A stretch of 28,029 bases of DNA, taken from NCBI GenBank assembly GCA_964508715.1, contig CAZDUX010000030.1, forward strand, positions 1 to 28,029, in the 5' to 3' direction. Position 1 is the stretch's first letter. The number at the start of each line of letters is the position of its first letter. Of the stretch, positions 15,716-22,896 are shown one piece after another. The notes under the pieces are model-generated. The model did no database searches, was not told the origin of the DNA, and saw only the letters and a program-made list of their open reading frames with translations. Source of the stretch: JAKALX01 sp964508715 (lineage in GTDB: Bacteria; Chloroflexota; Dehalococcoidia; Tepidiformales; Tepidiformaceae). A program made the translations under genes and the position numbers.

Positions 15716-15780
15716 GCGTCGTCTTGGCACCTTGGAGGACTAACCAGGTTGCCGGGCGGTTGAACCGCCTCTCTTGACGC
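15716..15780 (-). promoter_or_regulatory. Riboswitch 1: minimal SAM-clan aptamer at the operon start
   Basis: On the minus strand P1 is GCGTC (15780-15776) with GACGC (15720-15716). It is followed by AAGAGAGG, the sequence found at this place in classical SAM-I aptamers. P2 is a short hairpin, GGCGG (15769-15765) with CCGCC (15759-15755), whose five-base loop replaces the usual bend, inner hairpin and pseudoknot loop. P3 has the full signature CCCGGCAACC and AAGGTGCCAA. A GAAA-capped hairpin CCTTC/GAAGG (15712-15699) follows P1. The SAM-contacting core is intact but the pseudoknot is missing, so ligand affinity is uncertain. Two terminators lie downstream, which suggests transcriptional control. 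Confidence 0.65.
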
Positions 15781-15786
15781 ACGCGT

Positions 15787-15815
15787 ACATTAGTCCATTG
15801 CGAGCGAAATATCAA
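15787..15815 (-). promoter_or_regulatory. Predicted sigma-70 promoter of the SAM-controlled operon
   Basis: On the minus strand, TTGATA (15815-15810) is a five-of-six match to the -35 consensus. After 17 bases comes TAATGT (15792-15787), a weaker -10 box. Transcription would start near 15780, the first base of riboswitch 1, so the leader would begin with the aptamer. The surrounding DNA is more AT-rich than the average of the window. Confidence 0.5.
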
Positions 15816-15946
15816 GTGAAAATTCTGAGGAAGTGCTGCACATCGTTAGATCAGACGACGTAAAGGCAGCTTCGAAACTCACCATATAACTCGGTTGTTC
15901 TTGGGCCTGCGGCCACGCCTGTGCCACGACGCTTCCAGATTGCCAA

Positions 15947-15984
15947 TCCGAAGACAGATGCTCTATCCACTGAGCTACAGCCGC
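15947..15984 (-). pseudogene. 5' half of a tRNA-Arg(UCG)-like gene
   Basis: On the minus strand: acceptor strand GCGGCTG, TA, a D arm GCTC AGTGGATA GAGC, then A, the anticodon 5' strand TCTGT and a loop CTTCGGA with TCG at positions 34-36. After position 38 the match stops. The next bases cannot pair as the anticodon stem, there is no TTCGA T-loop, and the complement of the acceptor strand is absent. The fragment is most simply a remnant left where a mobile element recombined with, or was lost from, a tRNA gene. I see no integrase and no 3' half in the window. Confidence 0.65.
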
Positions 15985-16463
15985 ACTTGCGCGAACCCGC
16001 CCGGTCGCCTCCCCTTTGCCGCCTCAATCCAAGTATAGCCGCAGACGGACGTCCGATCCTTGTCGTTCTCTCTGTTGCCTCTCTCGCCGAGACGTCGGCT
16101 ATGGTTTGCGCCGCCACCGCCGCCACCGCCGCCACCGCCGCCATCGCCACCGCCGCCACCGCCGCCACCGCCGCCATCGCCACCGCCGCCACCGCCGCCA
16201 CCGCCGCCATCGCCACGCTGACGCCGGCGAACTCCGCTGACCATCGTTCTCCCAGTCCATCGCCTGCCACGGCACTCCTCGGCCCGCCACCCTCATCCTC
16301 TCCCCTCAATCCCTTATTCCTCTACTTCCTTTCACAGAAACCTTCGTCGTACCCGCTGGTGGGGCATTCGGTGCCGGGGTACACAGAGTACCCGTGAAAG
16401 AATTGACCCCCATCGTGAAGAAATCACAACCTGCGGCATCACTCGCCCGGAGAGTCGTTTCCC
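15985..16463. other. Gene-poor junction with a minisatellite and a small palindrome
   Basis: Apart from the minisatellite, the stretch contains GGGTAC (16377-16382) and GTACCC (16388-16393) as an inverted repeat with a five-base loop, about 70 bases before the next start. It could be an operator or a chance hairpin. TTGACC at 16404-16409 resembles a -35 box, but no good -10 follows at the right distance. The frames that stay open here do so because of the GCC-rich repeat, and I do not call them genes. Confidence 0.5.
16109..16216. repeat. GCC/ACC-rich minisatellite, about three 33-bp units
   Basis: The tract is built of GCC and ACC triplets with an ATC marking each unit. Units of 33 bp recur three times, each containing a nine-base subrepeat (GCCGCCACC). 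Any frame through it gives a repetitive peptide (Ala/Thr on plus, Gly or Val/Ala on minus). Such tracts change length by slippage. Nothing indicates function. Confidence 0.85.
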
Positions 16464-18068
16464 ATGGCTCTGAAGAAGGTTCCTCCAATCCTGAAGACCC
16501 CGGCGAAACCGGCGGGCAAGGTACCACCCGAGGCGAAAGCGTCTCCGCCAAAGGCCGATTCGGAAGCAGACGCCGACAAGACCCTCACTCACCCCGGGTC
16601 CGGCCTGGCCAAAGCCGGCGCTATCGACCCCCGGTCGAGCGCTACTACCCTCAGTTCGGACAAGAGCACCGCGCCGGCGACTGAGCCGAAACCGGCGCCC
16701 GCGGCCGATGAATCGAAGGCAGCGGCCTCTACCGCCGAGACACAGGCAGCGCCGGTGCAGGCTGCTGCTGAAGCCCTGCGCGCCCGTGTTGCCGAAGGGA
16801 ACCTCGGGCTCGGCGTCAGCGATAACGGCGATTCAGGGGATCTCCCTGGACCACGGACTCCGGGTACTCAGTCGAGCGACAGCGGGCTCGCCGGCGTTGG
16901 GCCCGGTGGCGACTCCAGCTCATCCGGGACTGGCACTGTGACATCCGAAGGCGGGCGCGACCCCTTCGGCGGGAACCTCACGGGCCGGCTCGATGCAGAC
17001 ATGGCCAATGCCCTGTCGCAACTTGATGCTTCCCGCCCGGACCTGCGCGGCGGTCTCGACGTCTTCCAGGCGGCGCCAGGATCCGCTGCCACGACGCCAA
17101 CTTCGGGAGGGCAGGAGCAGTTTGATACCGGGGCCGCCCGCCCCAACTCGGGCAGCGATCCCGGGGCTGAGCACGCGGCTGATGTGGCAGGGGAGGTCAC
17201 TGGCGGACTGGGCTCCTGGGCCAGCATGCTCGGCGACCGCCATGCGGATGCCATGAACGAACTGGGGATCATGGGCGGCCTCATCGGCGACGCGGCCGCA
17301 AAGGAATCGAGCCCGAGTGTGGCCTGGACCGATGACTCTGGCAGGACGCTTGGCGAGATCTTCAACGACGCGTTGTACGACCAATTGAATAGCTTCAAAG
17401 ACTGGGTTTATATCGACACCCCTGCGGACATTTACACAGGGGTCCAGGAGACCATCATTCAAGCCCAGGCAACGCCCGCCGGTCTGCGCACCGGTTTCCA
17501 GAATCTCATCGTCGACACATTCGGGTCCGGCGATGAACCCGAACCCGACGACGGGCTTCCGCCCATTCCACCCCTTGACCCCGAGACGGTGAAGAACGCC
17601 CCACCCGAGGAGCCCGACGCCACGGACGCCGCCGGCAGCGTCGGCCGCCCCGACCCCGAAGGCGGCAAGCCGACACCCGCCCAGATCGCCTTCCGCCAGT
17701 CATTGCGTGACGCGCTGGGTGGGGCACAGACGGGGGGCGGCGATGTCGACCCGGTGGACAACGGCGGCGTCCTCCCGGGGGGGAGCCATTTCGCGGGCGC
17801 CGCGAACGACAACCTCGGTCTTGTAGGCCAGCCGGCTGGCCCGACGACTGGCACAGGCGGAACGATGCATGCTCCCACCACCGGGACGGACATTGACCCC
17901 CTCGAAGGCAGTGCGTACTCCGGCCCCGCGCTCGGGGGGGACCCTCTGGACCTCGAGTTCGGCTCAACAACCCTGGGACTGGACTTCGCGCCCAGCTTCA
18001 GCAATGACAACGATGATGGGAACGGAAACGAGGACGAAGGCGACACAGACGACGATGACCAGGCCTGA
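16464..18068 (+). CDS. Acidic low-complexity protein of unknown function
   Basis: A 534-aa protein with GGAGAG nine bases before its ATG. Residues 1-110 are rich in Lys, Ala and Pro. The middle is Gly/Ser/Asp-rich, with two more ordered segments around residues 170-200 (DADMANALSQLDASRPDLRGGLDVF) and 265-350 (SWASMLGDRHADAMNELG up to AGLRTGFQNLIVDTFG). The tail is extremely acidic (NDDGNGNEDEGDTDDDDQA). There is no signal peptide, membrane segment or known motif. Much of it should be disordered. It stands alone, behind a tRNA remnant and in front of a pseudogene, so it may be cargo of an integrated element. I do not propose a function. Confidence 0.65.
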   Translation: MALKKVPPILKTPAKPAGKVPPEAKASPPKADSEADADKTLTHPGSGLAKAGAIDPRSSATTLSSDKSTAPATEPKPAPAADESKAAASTAETQAAPVQAAAEALRARVAEGNLGLGVSDNGDSGDLPGPRTPGTQSSDSGLAGVGPGGDSSSSGTGTVTSEGGRDPFGGNLTGRLDADMANALSQLDASRPDLRGGLDVFQAAPGSAATTPTSGGQEQFDTGAARPNSGSDPGAEHAADVAGEVTGGLGSWASMLGDRHADAMNELGIMGGLIGDAAAKESSPSVAWTDDSGRTLGEIFNDALYDQLNSFKDWVYIDTPADIYTGVQETIIQAQATPAGLRTGFQNLIVDTFGSGDEPEPDDGLPPIPPLDPETVKNAPPEEPDATDAAGSVGRPDPEGGKPTPAQIAFRQSLRDALGGAQTGGGDVDPVDNGGVLPGGSHFAGAANDNLGLVGQPAGPTTGTGGTMHAPTTGTDIDPLEGSAYSGPALGGDPLDLEFGSTTLGLDFAPSFSNDNDDGNGNEDEGDTDDDDQA

Positions 18069-18216
18069 ACCGGCCTGAGATTCCCTCACCTGTACGTGGT
18101 GCGAATGCCCCGGGAACGCACTGACCGCTCGCAGGGCCTTCCCGGGTTGCCGCCAGCCATACCGGACGGCGGCAATCACCTCCCGTGACCACCAGCGGAG
18201 ATTCCTTCCGCGGCGA

Positions 18217-18420
18217 ATGACCGGCCCCCCTGCTCCTGCGCGGCGAGGCCGTCTTCGATGACCAATCGCGCACCCTCCACGCGGGCGTTGACGTCCTCGG
18301 CAGCACCGGCCGCATCGTCACCCGGCGAGCCGGGCCAACGTTCCCGAAGGCACCACCGCGGTGGACTGCCACGGGATGTAGCTGCCGCCGGGCCTCATCG
18401 ACTGCCACGTCACCGGGACA
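18217..18420 (+). pseudogene. Broken N-terminus of an amidohydrolase
   Basis: The text can be read as an amidohydrolase start only by changing frame. An ATG at 18217 leads into MTGPP, then a run of six C causes a shift. After it comes LLLRGEAVFDDQSRTLHAG, then a damaged stretch, then in another frame VPEGTTAVDCHGM, a stop codon (TAG) and LPPGLIDCHV. The last piece is the entry to the metal-binding HxH motif of the amidohydrolase superfamily. Only about 70 codons remain and the catalytic domain is absent. It is a dead relic from deletion at this junction. Confidence 0.7.
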
Positions 18421-18564
18421 TCTCTTTGCCGCCGGGCTGTGCGCGTCGATAGCTCGGACCGCCTGAATGAACCCGACACGCGAACCCCGCCTACCGTGCC
18501 ATTAATGCCCCGCATTGGGCGGAACCGGCCCTTCAACTCGTTTGCGTGACCGTCTCCTGCTTGG

Positions 18565-18595
18565 GAAAGGCCCGACGGTGTGCGACTGGCCGGGC
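18565..18595 (-). terminator. Terminator-like hairpin behind the sirtuin gene
   Basis: On the minus strand AGGCCCG and CGGGCCT form a seven-base stem with a loop of about 16 bases, directly after the sirtuin stop, followed by TTTCCC. The T run is short, so termination may be weak. Confidence 0.5.
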
Positions 18596-19357
18596 CTAGA
18601 CTGCCTCGACGATTTCTGGCAGGACCTCGCCGATCGGCTCGCGAAAAACTGCCGACGCGACGTCGTCGTACGGCGTCTCGCTGTTGTTGATGATGACAAG
18701 CTTTGCCCCGTGCCGAACCGCAGCGGCCGGCAGATACGCGGCTGGATACACGCCGAGGCTCGTACCAATCGCAAGGAACACGTCGCACGTGATCGCGGCC
18801 GTTTGCGCTCGCTCGAGATCGTCGGCAACGAGGTTCTGTCCAAACGAGATGGTGGCCGACTTCAGGATTCCCCCGCACCACACGCACGGCGGGTCCTCTT
18901 CGCCCGCCCGCACCCGGTCCAGTGCTTCCTGGATAGGGCCACGTACCCCGCACCGCATGCACATGAACTCGCGAACCGTGCCGTGGATCTCGATCAGCCG
19001 TTCGGGCGATGTGCCTGCATCGAGATGCAACCCGTCGACATTCTGGGTTACCAGTGTATCCAGGCGCTGTTTTCGCTCCAGGTGCGCCAGCGCGTAATGG
19101 CCTGCGTTGGGCCGGGCATCGAACATCCTGCTCTCCAGCCGCGATCGCCAGGAGCGTACGCGGGCATCCCGGTCATTCATGTAGTGGTCGAGCGTCGCGA
19201 GCTTCTCAGCCTCCGGGTTCTTTGTCCAAACCCCGTTCGGGCCCCGGAAATCCGGGATGCCTGATTCAGTCGAGATGCCCGCCCCGGTGAGTGCCACAAT
19301 CCGAAACGCATCGGTCAGCCACTCCGCGACCTCGCGTATGCGTGAATCCTCGGTCAT
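18596..19357 (-). CDS. cobB: SIR2-family NAD-dependent protein deacylase (sirtuin)
   Basis: A 253-aa protein of typical bacterial sirtuin length. It removes acyl groups from lysines in the cytoplasm using NAD. The NAD-binding GAGIS is at residues 25-29 with GIPDFRG behind it, TQNVDGLH is at 104-111, and the catalytic His125 is in IHGT. The zinc site is Cys133/Cys136 (CMRC) and Cys158/Cys161 (CVWC). IGTSLGVYP follows near 197-205. All key residues are present. The gene is transcribed alone and has its own terminator-like hairpin. The symbol is given by family, since the substrate is unknown. Confidence 0.92.
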   Translation of the reverse strand: MTEDSRIREVAEWLTDAFRIVALTGAGISTESGIPDFRGPNGVWTKNPEAEKLATLDHYMNDRDARVRSWRSRLESRMFDARPNAGHYALAHLERKQRLDTLVTQNVDGLHLDAGTSPERLIEIHGTVREFMCMRCGVRGPIQEALDRVRAGEEDPPCVWCGGILKSATISFGQNLVADDLERAQTAAITCDVFLAIGTSLGVYPAAYLPAAAVRHGAKLVIINNSETPYDDVASAVFREPIGEVLPEIVEAV

Positions 19358-19454
19358 CGCCGAAGCGTAGCATCCCCATGTCCCTCCCGCGCGACTGGCG
19401 GGCGTGAGGGTAAGATTTTCTCAATGATCTATGTGTAAATTCTCGCGGAACCAC

Positions 19455-19482
19455 TTGCGAAAGCCTTAGCGATCGCTAGAAT
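19455..19482 (+). promoter_or_regulatory. Predicted sigma-70 promoter in the sirtuin/histidine-kinase gap
   Basis: TTGCGA (19455-19460), 16 bases, then TAGAAT (19477-19482). The -10 box is a five-of-six match. It points to the plus strand, where no ordinary gene follows, only the short transcript described next. Confidence 0.55.
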
Positions 19483-19488
19483 ACGGTT

Positions 19489-19606
19489 CACCGGAGGAGA
19501 ACCCGGCGCGAGGTGTCCGCTCCACCTGCTCGTCGGACCTCTGGAAGGGGTGTCCGCTCCACCCCGCTTGAGGATGCGCCCGGCCCATGGCCGGGCGCTC
19601 TCGTTT
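19489..19606 (+). ncRNA. Candidate small RNA with twin hairpins, or a 31-codon leader gene
   Basis: Between the promoter at 19455-19482 and a strong terminator lies a unit of about 118 nt. The 15-mer GGTGTCCGCTCCACC occurs twice (19512-19526, 19549-19563). In each copy GGTG pairs with CACC around the same loop TCCGCTC, and the stem is extended differently in each, which suggests conserved structure. The terminator stem GCGCCCGGCC (19576-19585) with GGCCGGGCGC (19589-19598) is followed by TCTCGTTT. As an alternative, GGAGGAG at 19493-19499 and a GTG at 19513 could start a 31-codon reading frame that stops at 19608. The spacing of 13 bases is poor, so I favour the RNA. Confidence 0.5.
19576..19606 (+). 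terminator. Strong hairpin terminator, plus orientation
   Basis: A ten-base GC-rich stem (19576-19585 with 19589-19598) with a three-base loop is followed by TCTCGTTT on the plus strand. It lies just after the end of the histidine-kinase gene on the other strand and may also stop that transcript, though no T run exists on that side. Confidence 0.7.
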
Positions 19607-21086
19607 AAGGCTGCTCCACATCCGGACCCGGAAGAACGAGCGTGAATTGAAGTAGCCCACCCTCGCAGCGCCCGCTGAGCCCCCCACCCTGCAACTCGGC
19701 CAGGTCTCTCGCAATTGCTAACCCCAGGCCCGTGCCGTTCCCGCCTGTCCGTGAACGGTCGCGCCGGTAGAACCGGTCGAAGAGCCGTTCGACTTCTTCC
19801 TGCTCCATCCGCTCATAGGTATTCGCCACCTCGAGTTGCGCTGCCCCCGCTTGCTGGCGTGCCACTACAACACGTACGACCCCCTCGCGGGTGAACTTCC
19901 GCGCGTTATCCAGCAGGTTCTCGACAATTCGTTCGAGCTTCGCACCGTCGGCCAGCACGATAACCCCCGGTTCGAGTGCTGTTTCCAGTGCGAACGCCCG
20001 TGCTTCACCGGGCGGGAACGCGCCGACAATCCGCGACTCCACCAGCCTGCCGAGGTCGATCTCGTCGCGCTCGACCACAGCCTTGCCCGAGTCCAACTCC
20101 GAAAGCAACAGCACATCATCGAGCCGTCTCGCAAGCCGCAGCGCCTCCTCCTCGATGATCACCCCGGCCCGTTCAGCGTCTTCACCGGTCGCCGCCCCGG
20201 TGTGCAACGCACGCGCGAAACCACGAATCGAAGTCAGTGGTGTTTTCAAGTCGTGCGAGATGTTCGCCACCAGCGTTCGCATCTGCCCCTGTGTCTCGCC
20301 GACACGGCGGGCCATTACGGCGAACGCTTCGGTCAGGTCGCCGAGTTCATCCCGCCGCCCACCCGATACCTCGATATCAAACGTGCCTTCCGCCAACCGC
20401 CCGGCCGCCACCGTTAGCTGCTTCACCGGACGTGTGATGTATCGCGCCAAGAGCACCGCGAGGAGCGCTGCAACCGGGAGCGTGATCGCGGCCGCGACAC
20501 CCAGCCCCGGGAGCAGTGAAATCCAGGCGTGGGTAATGGTGCTCTCCTCGACTCCGATAACAAGGCGCGGAATCTCCAGGCGTACCCCTCCCCGGGGAGT
20601 GGTTACGACACCACCCGTGTTTGTCGCAGCGGGATTTGGTATGGAGATCGCTGGGACATTCGAAGCGAACAACACATACCCGGCGCCCGGTGTCCCGTCT
20701 CCTGGCTTCCACGTGATGTAGGAGGTTCGGCCCGGTCCTCGCTCTTCGGGCAAAGGCGGAACGGTCAGCACCTTCCCGGTGAGCTCCGACCGGCTATCGG
20801 TGAGCACTGTCCCCTGTGGATCCACCAGCATGACCCGCACGTTGTGCTTTTTCGCTGCATCCCTGGTGAACGCCCGATAGTCCTCAATCGCCTGGCTTCG
20901 AAATGCCACCACCAGGTATTCGCCGATGATAGACGGTGAGGCCGAAGCCACCCGGTCGATCTCGTGCTGCTCCTGCTCGTGCCGGTTCAAATACAGGAAC
21001 GCCCCGCCGGCAAGGCCGAGCGTGATCACCACGATTCCAGCGAACGCGACGATGAGCTTGCTCTGGAGGCTCGAGAGCAACCTCAC
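19605..21086 (-). CDS. Membrane sensor histidine kinase
   Basis: A 493-aa protein with a GTG start whose GTGA overlaps the stop of the response regulator. An upstream open frame is ignored for that reason. Membrane helix 1 spans about residues 10-33 and helix 2 about 187-215, enclosing an extracytoplasmic sensor domain of roughly 150 residues. A HAMP linker (about 215-270) follows, then the dimerisation domain with phosphorylated His278 in SHDLKTPLTSIRGF. The ATP domain has the N box with Asn390/Asn394 (ENLLDNARKFT), an F box FDRFYR, and the G box GNGTGLGLA at 450-458. The usual DxGxG box is replaced by NTYERMEQEE, as in some active kinases. The stimulus is unknown. Confidence 0.92.
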   Translation of the reverse strand: MRLLSSLQSKLIVAFAGIVVITLGLAGGAFLYLNRHEQEQHEIDRVASASPSIIGEYLVVAFRSQAIEDYRAFTRDAAKKHNVRVMLVDPQGTVLTDSRSELTGKVLTVPPLPEERGPGRTSYITWKPGDGTPGAGYVLFASNVPAISIPNPAATNTGGVVTTPRGGVRLEIPRLVIGVEESTITHAWISLLPGLGVAAAITLPVAALLAVLLARYITRPVKQLTVAAGRLAEGTFDIEVSGGRRDELGDLTEAFAVMARRVGETQGQMRTLVANISHDLKTPLTSIRGFARALHTGAATGEDAERAGVIIEEEALRLARRLDDVLLLSELDSGKAVVERDEIDLGRLVESRIVGAFPPGEARAFALETALEPGVIVLADGAKLERIVENLLDNARKFTREGVVRVVVARQQAGAAQLEVANTYERMEQEEVERLFDRFYRRDRSRTGGNGTGLGLAIARDLAELQGGGLSGRCEGGLLQFTLVLPGPDVEQP

Positions 21087-21769
21087 CCCGGTGCCCCGGT
21101 CCCCAGCCGGTACCCGCTCCCCCACACCGTTTCGATCTTCAACGAGCTCCCCTCGAGCTTGTCCCGTAGCCGTGCCACGTGCACATCCACCGTGCGGATG
21201 GCATAGAACGATGTCCCCCATACGAGGTCGAGCAGCTGCTCACGGTCGAGGACCACGTTTGGGAACCGCGCAAACGTGGCCAGCAGATCGAACTCCTTCG
21301 GTGTCAGGTTGAGTGTCCCGTGAGCCACCGCTGCTGTGCGCGCGTCCACGTCGACCTCCAGGTCGCCAAGTACAATCCGGTCGGCGACCCGAATCCCGTG
21401 TGAAGCCCGCGTCCGGCGGAGCACCGCTTCCACCCGGGCGATGAGTTCCTCCGGGTTGAACGGTTTGGCCACGTAGTCGTCGGCGCCGAGGCGTAACCCT
21501 GCAATCTTGTCCACATCACTGGAGCGGGCAGTCAGCAACACGACCGGTATCTCGCCCCGGTGGCTCAGCGTCCGGCAGATCTGGAGTCCGTCCTGGCCCG
21601 GCATCATCACGTCGACGATTGCCAGTGCCGGGTGCAGTTCGTTCGCCTTTCGAAGCGCCTCGTCGCCATCGAAGGCAGTTTCGACACCGTAGCCCGCGCG
21701 CTTCAGGTACATCCCAACCAGCTCAACGATGTGGGGATCGTCATCTGCAATGAGGATCATGTCATTCAT
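21083..21769 (-). CDS. OmpR/PhoB-type response regulator
   Basis: A 228-aa protein. ATG at 21769 starts MNDMILIADDD and is preferred over an in-frame TTG six codons upstream. The receiver domain has the acidic pocket Asp9-Asp11, phospho-acceptor Asp53 (VDVMMPG), Thr80 and Lys102 (AKPF). The C-terminal winged helix (about residues 130-225) contains LTPKEFDLLATFARFPN and RTVDVHVARLRDKL, typical of DNA-binding OmpR-type regulators. It is cotranscribed with the kinase, with four bases of overlap, and should be its partner. Possible targets are the divergent and neighbouring envelope genes, which is inference. Confidence 0.94.
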   Translation of the reverse strand: MNDMILIADDDPHIVELVGMYLKRAGYGVETAFDGDEALRKANELHPALAIVDVMMPGQDGLQICRTLSHRGEIPVVLLTARSSDVDKIAGLRLGADDYVAKPFNPEELIARVEAVLRRTRASHGIRVADRIVLGDLEVDVDARTAAVAHGTLNLTPKEFDLLATFARFPNVVLDREQLLDLVWGTSFYAIRTVDVHVARLRDKLEGSSLKIETVWGSGYRLGTGAPG

Positions 21770-21797
21770 ACTCGGCCCAAGTAGCAAGTATGCAATG

Positions 21798-21837
21798 TGC
21801 CGGGACGAGCGGGGTTAATCGCTCGTTGCCCGGCACA
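21798..21837 (-). terminator. Long stem-loop between the secreted protein gene and the regulator gene
   Basis: GTGCCGGG and CGAGCG on one side pair with CGCTCG and CCCGGCAC on the other, with a small bulge and an eight-base loop. It sits behind the end of the secreted-protein gene and before the regulator start. No T run follows, so it may terminate weakly or protect the 3' end of the transcript. Confidence 0.5.
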
Positions 21838-21860
21838 GGCGAAGGCGGGGAGGGAGCCGC

Positions 21861-22697
21861 CTAGGAGACGATGCTGGGGACTGTGCGGCTCGCTCCGTTC
21901 GCACCACCGGACGGCGCCGGTGATGTCTGTGAATTGCTCTTGTTCGGCATCATGCCGTGACCTTTGCGTCCACCGCCAAACGGACCGCCATTTCCCGGGA
22001 GCCCGATTGCCGGCCTCTGCCCATCGATGATCTTGTCCAGGTTGTCGGTCACATTCTTCTCGAGTGCGTCTGCTTTTTCTTGCTTGAGCACCCCATCGGC
22101 AACGAGTTGCTTCAGGTGGGCATCCAGCGAGTCGGTGAGGTAACTCTTCAGCTCGTCACGCAACTTGTTGTGGTCCTGCGCCTCCTGCGCGAGCGTTTTG
22201 CCGCCGGCCAGGTCCTTCTGAAGCGTCGCGGTGTCGATGCCCAACCAGGTGGCGAAGTCACCAATCGCGCCCTTCGCACCCATGAAGAGTGGACCGAGTT
22301 CAGCGAATCCGCCCGGCTTGCCACCACGACCGTCTCCTGCCCATGCACCGGGACCGGGGAACGGCAAGGTGCCACTTTCGATCGCACTCTTCATCCTGTC
22401 GTGCTGGTCCTGGGTGATCTTGCCGTCCTTGAGCGCCTGGTCGATCTCGTCCACGGCTGTCTTCTTCAATGCGTCCTCGAGTTTCGCGGTATCGATCCCA
22501 AGGTTCGCTGCCAGCTTCTGCAGGAAATCATCCATCCGCCGCTGGTGGTCCGGCCCCTTCGCCGGCGCGGTGGGTGCGCCCTGCCCAGGGCCAGCTGCCG
22601 GGCTCCCCTGGGCCATGACAATACCGCCACCAACTGCGCCCGCCAGGACCACGAGGCCCGCAGCCGTAGCGGCTATGAACGGTGCTTTCAGAACCAT
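21861..22697 (-). CDS. Secreted helical repeat protein of unknown function
   Basis: A 278-aa protein with GGAGG before its ATG. An N-terminal signal peptide covers about residues 1-30 (hydrophobic AATAAGLVVLAGAVGGGIVMA). Two related helical units follow: LAANLGIDTAKLEDALKKTA and FATWLGIDTATLQKDLAGGK, each continued by charged helices with KITQDQHDRMKS or VLKQEKADALEK. Such units are common in exported proteins of Gram-positive bacteria and Chloroflexota and have no known catalytic role. The C-terminus is Gly/Ser/Pro-rich and probably disordered. It lies next to the two-component genes in the same direction and may belong to their regulon, which is inference. Confidence 0.75.
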   Translation of the reverse strand: MVLKAPFIAATAAGLVVLAGAVGGGIVMAQGSPAAGPGQGAPTAPAKGPDHQRRMDDFLQKLAANLGIDTAKLEDALKKTAVDEIDQALKDGKITQDQHDRMKSAIESGTLPFPGPGAWAGDGRGGKPGGFAELGPLFMGAKGAIGDFATWLGIDTATLQKDLAGGKTLAQEAQDHNKLRDELKSYLTDSLDAHLKQLVADGVLKQEKADALEKNVTDNLDKIIDGQRPAIGLPGNGGPFGGGRKGHGMMPNKSNSQTSPAPSGGANGASRTVPSIVS

Positions 22698-22896
22698 TTC
22701 ATCCTCCAGAGGTTCGAGTTCGAGGCTAGACGCCCGAAACCTGCCAGTCGTTTCAGATATGTGACGCGGCTCGCCCTCTTACCCAACTCGTAACGCCTTA
22801 CCCCCCGTTCTCGGGTAGTATCAGGGACATTCTGCAACAGGCTGCGGTTGCGCCACCCTGAATGGGGTCGTGTGAGCGGTCGAAATTCACGAATAC

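Larger units (their letters stand above)
18069..18595. other. Non-coding stretch with an inverted repeat, a pseudogene and a terminator
   Basis: TTGCCGCC (18147-18154) and GGCGGCAA (18168-18175) form an eight-base stem after the preceding gene. It has no T run, so it is only a possible terminator. The amidohydrolase remnant at 18217-18420 and the sirtuin terminator are listed separately. I see nothing else. Confidence 0.5.

Noticed and set aside
15947..15984. An intact tRNA-Arg gene
   Set aside because: No 3' anticodon strand, T arm or acceptor complement follows, so only the 5' half is present.
15921..16397. A 158-codon plus-strand frame across the minisatellite
   Set aside because: It is kept open by the GCC/ACC repeat, overlaps the tRNA remnant, has no ribosome site and gives a repetitive Ala/Thr peptide.
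18141..18180. A fourth SAM-like element (GGCGGCAACCCGGG on the minus strand)
   Set aside because: It lacks the AGGTGCCA partner and P1/P2 stems. The match is a chance resemblance within an inverted repeat.
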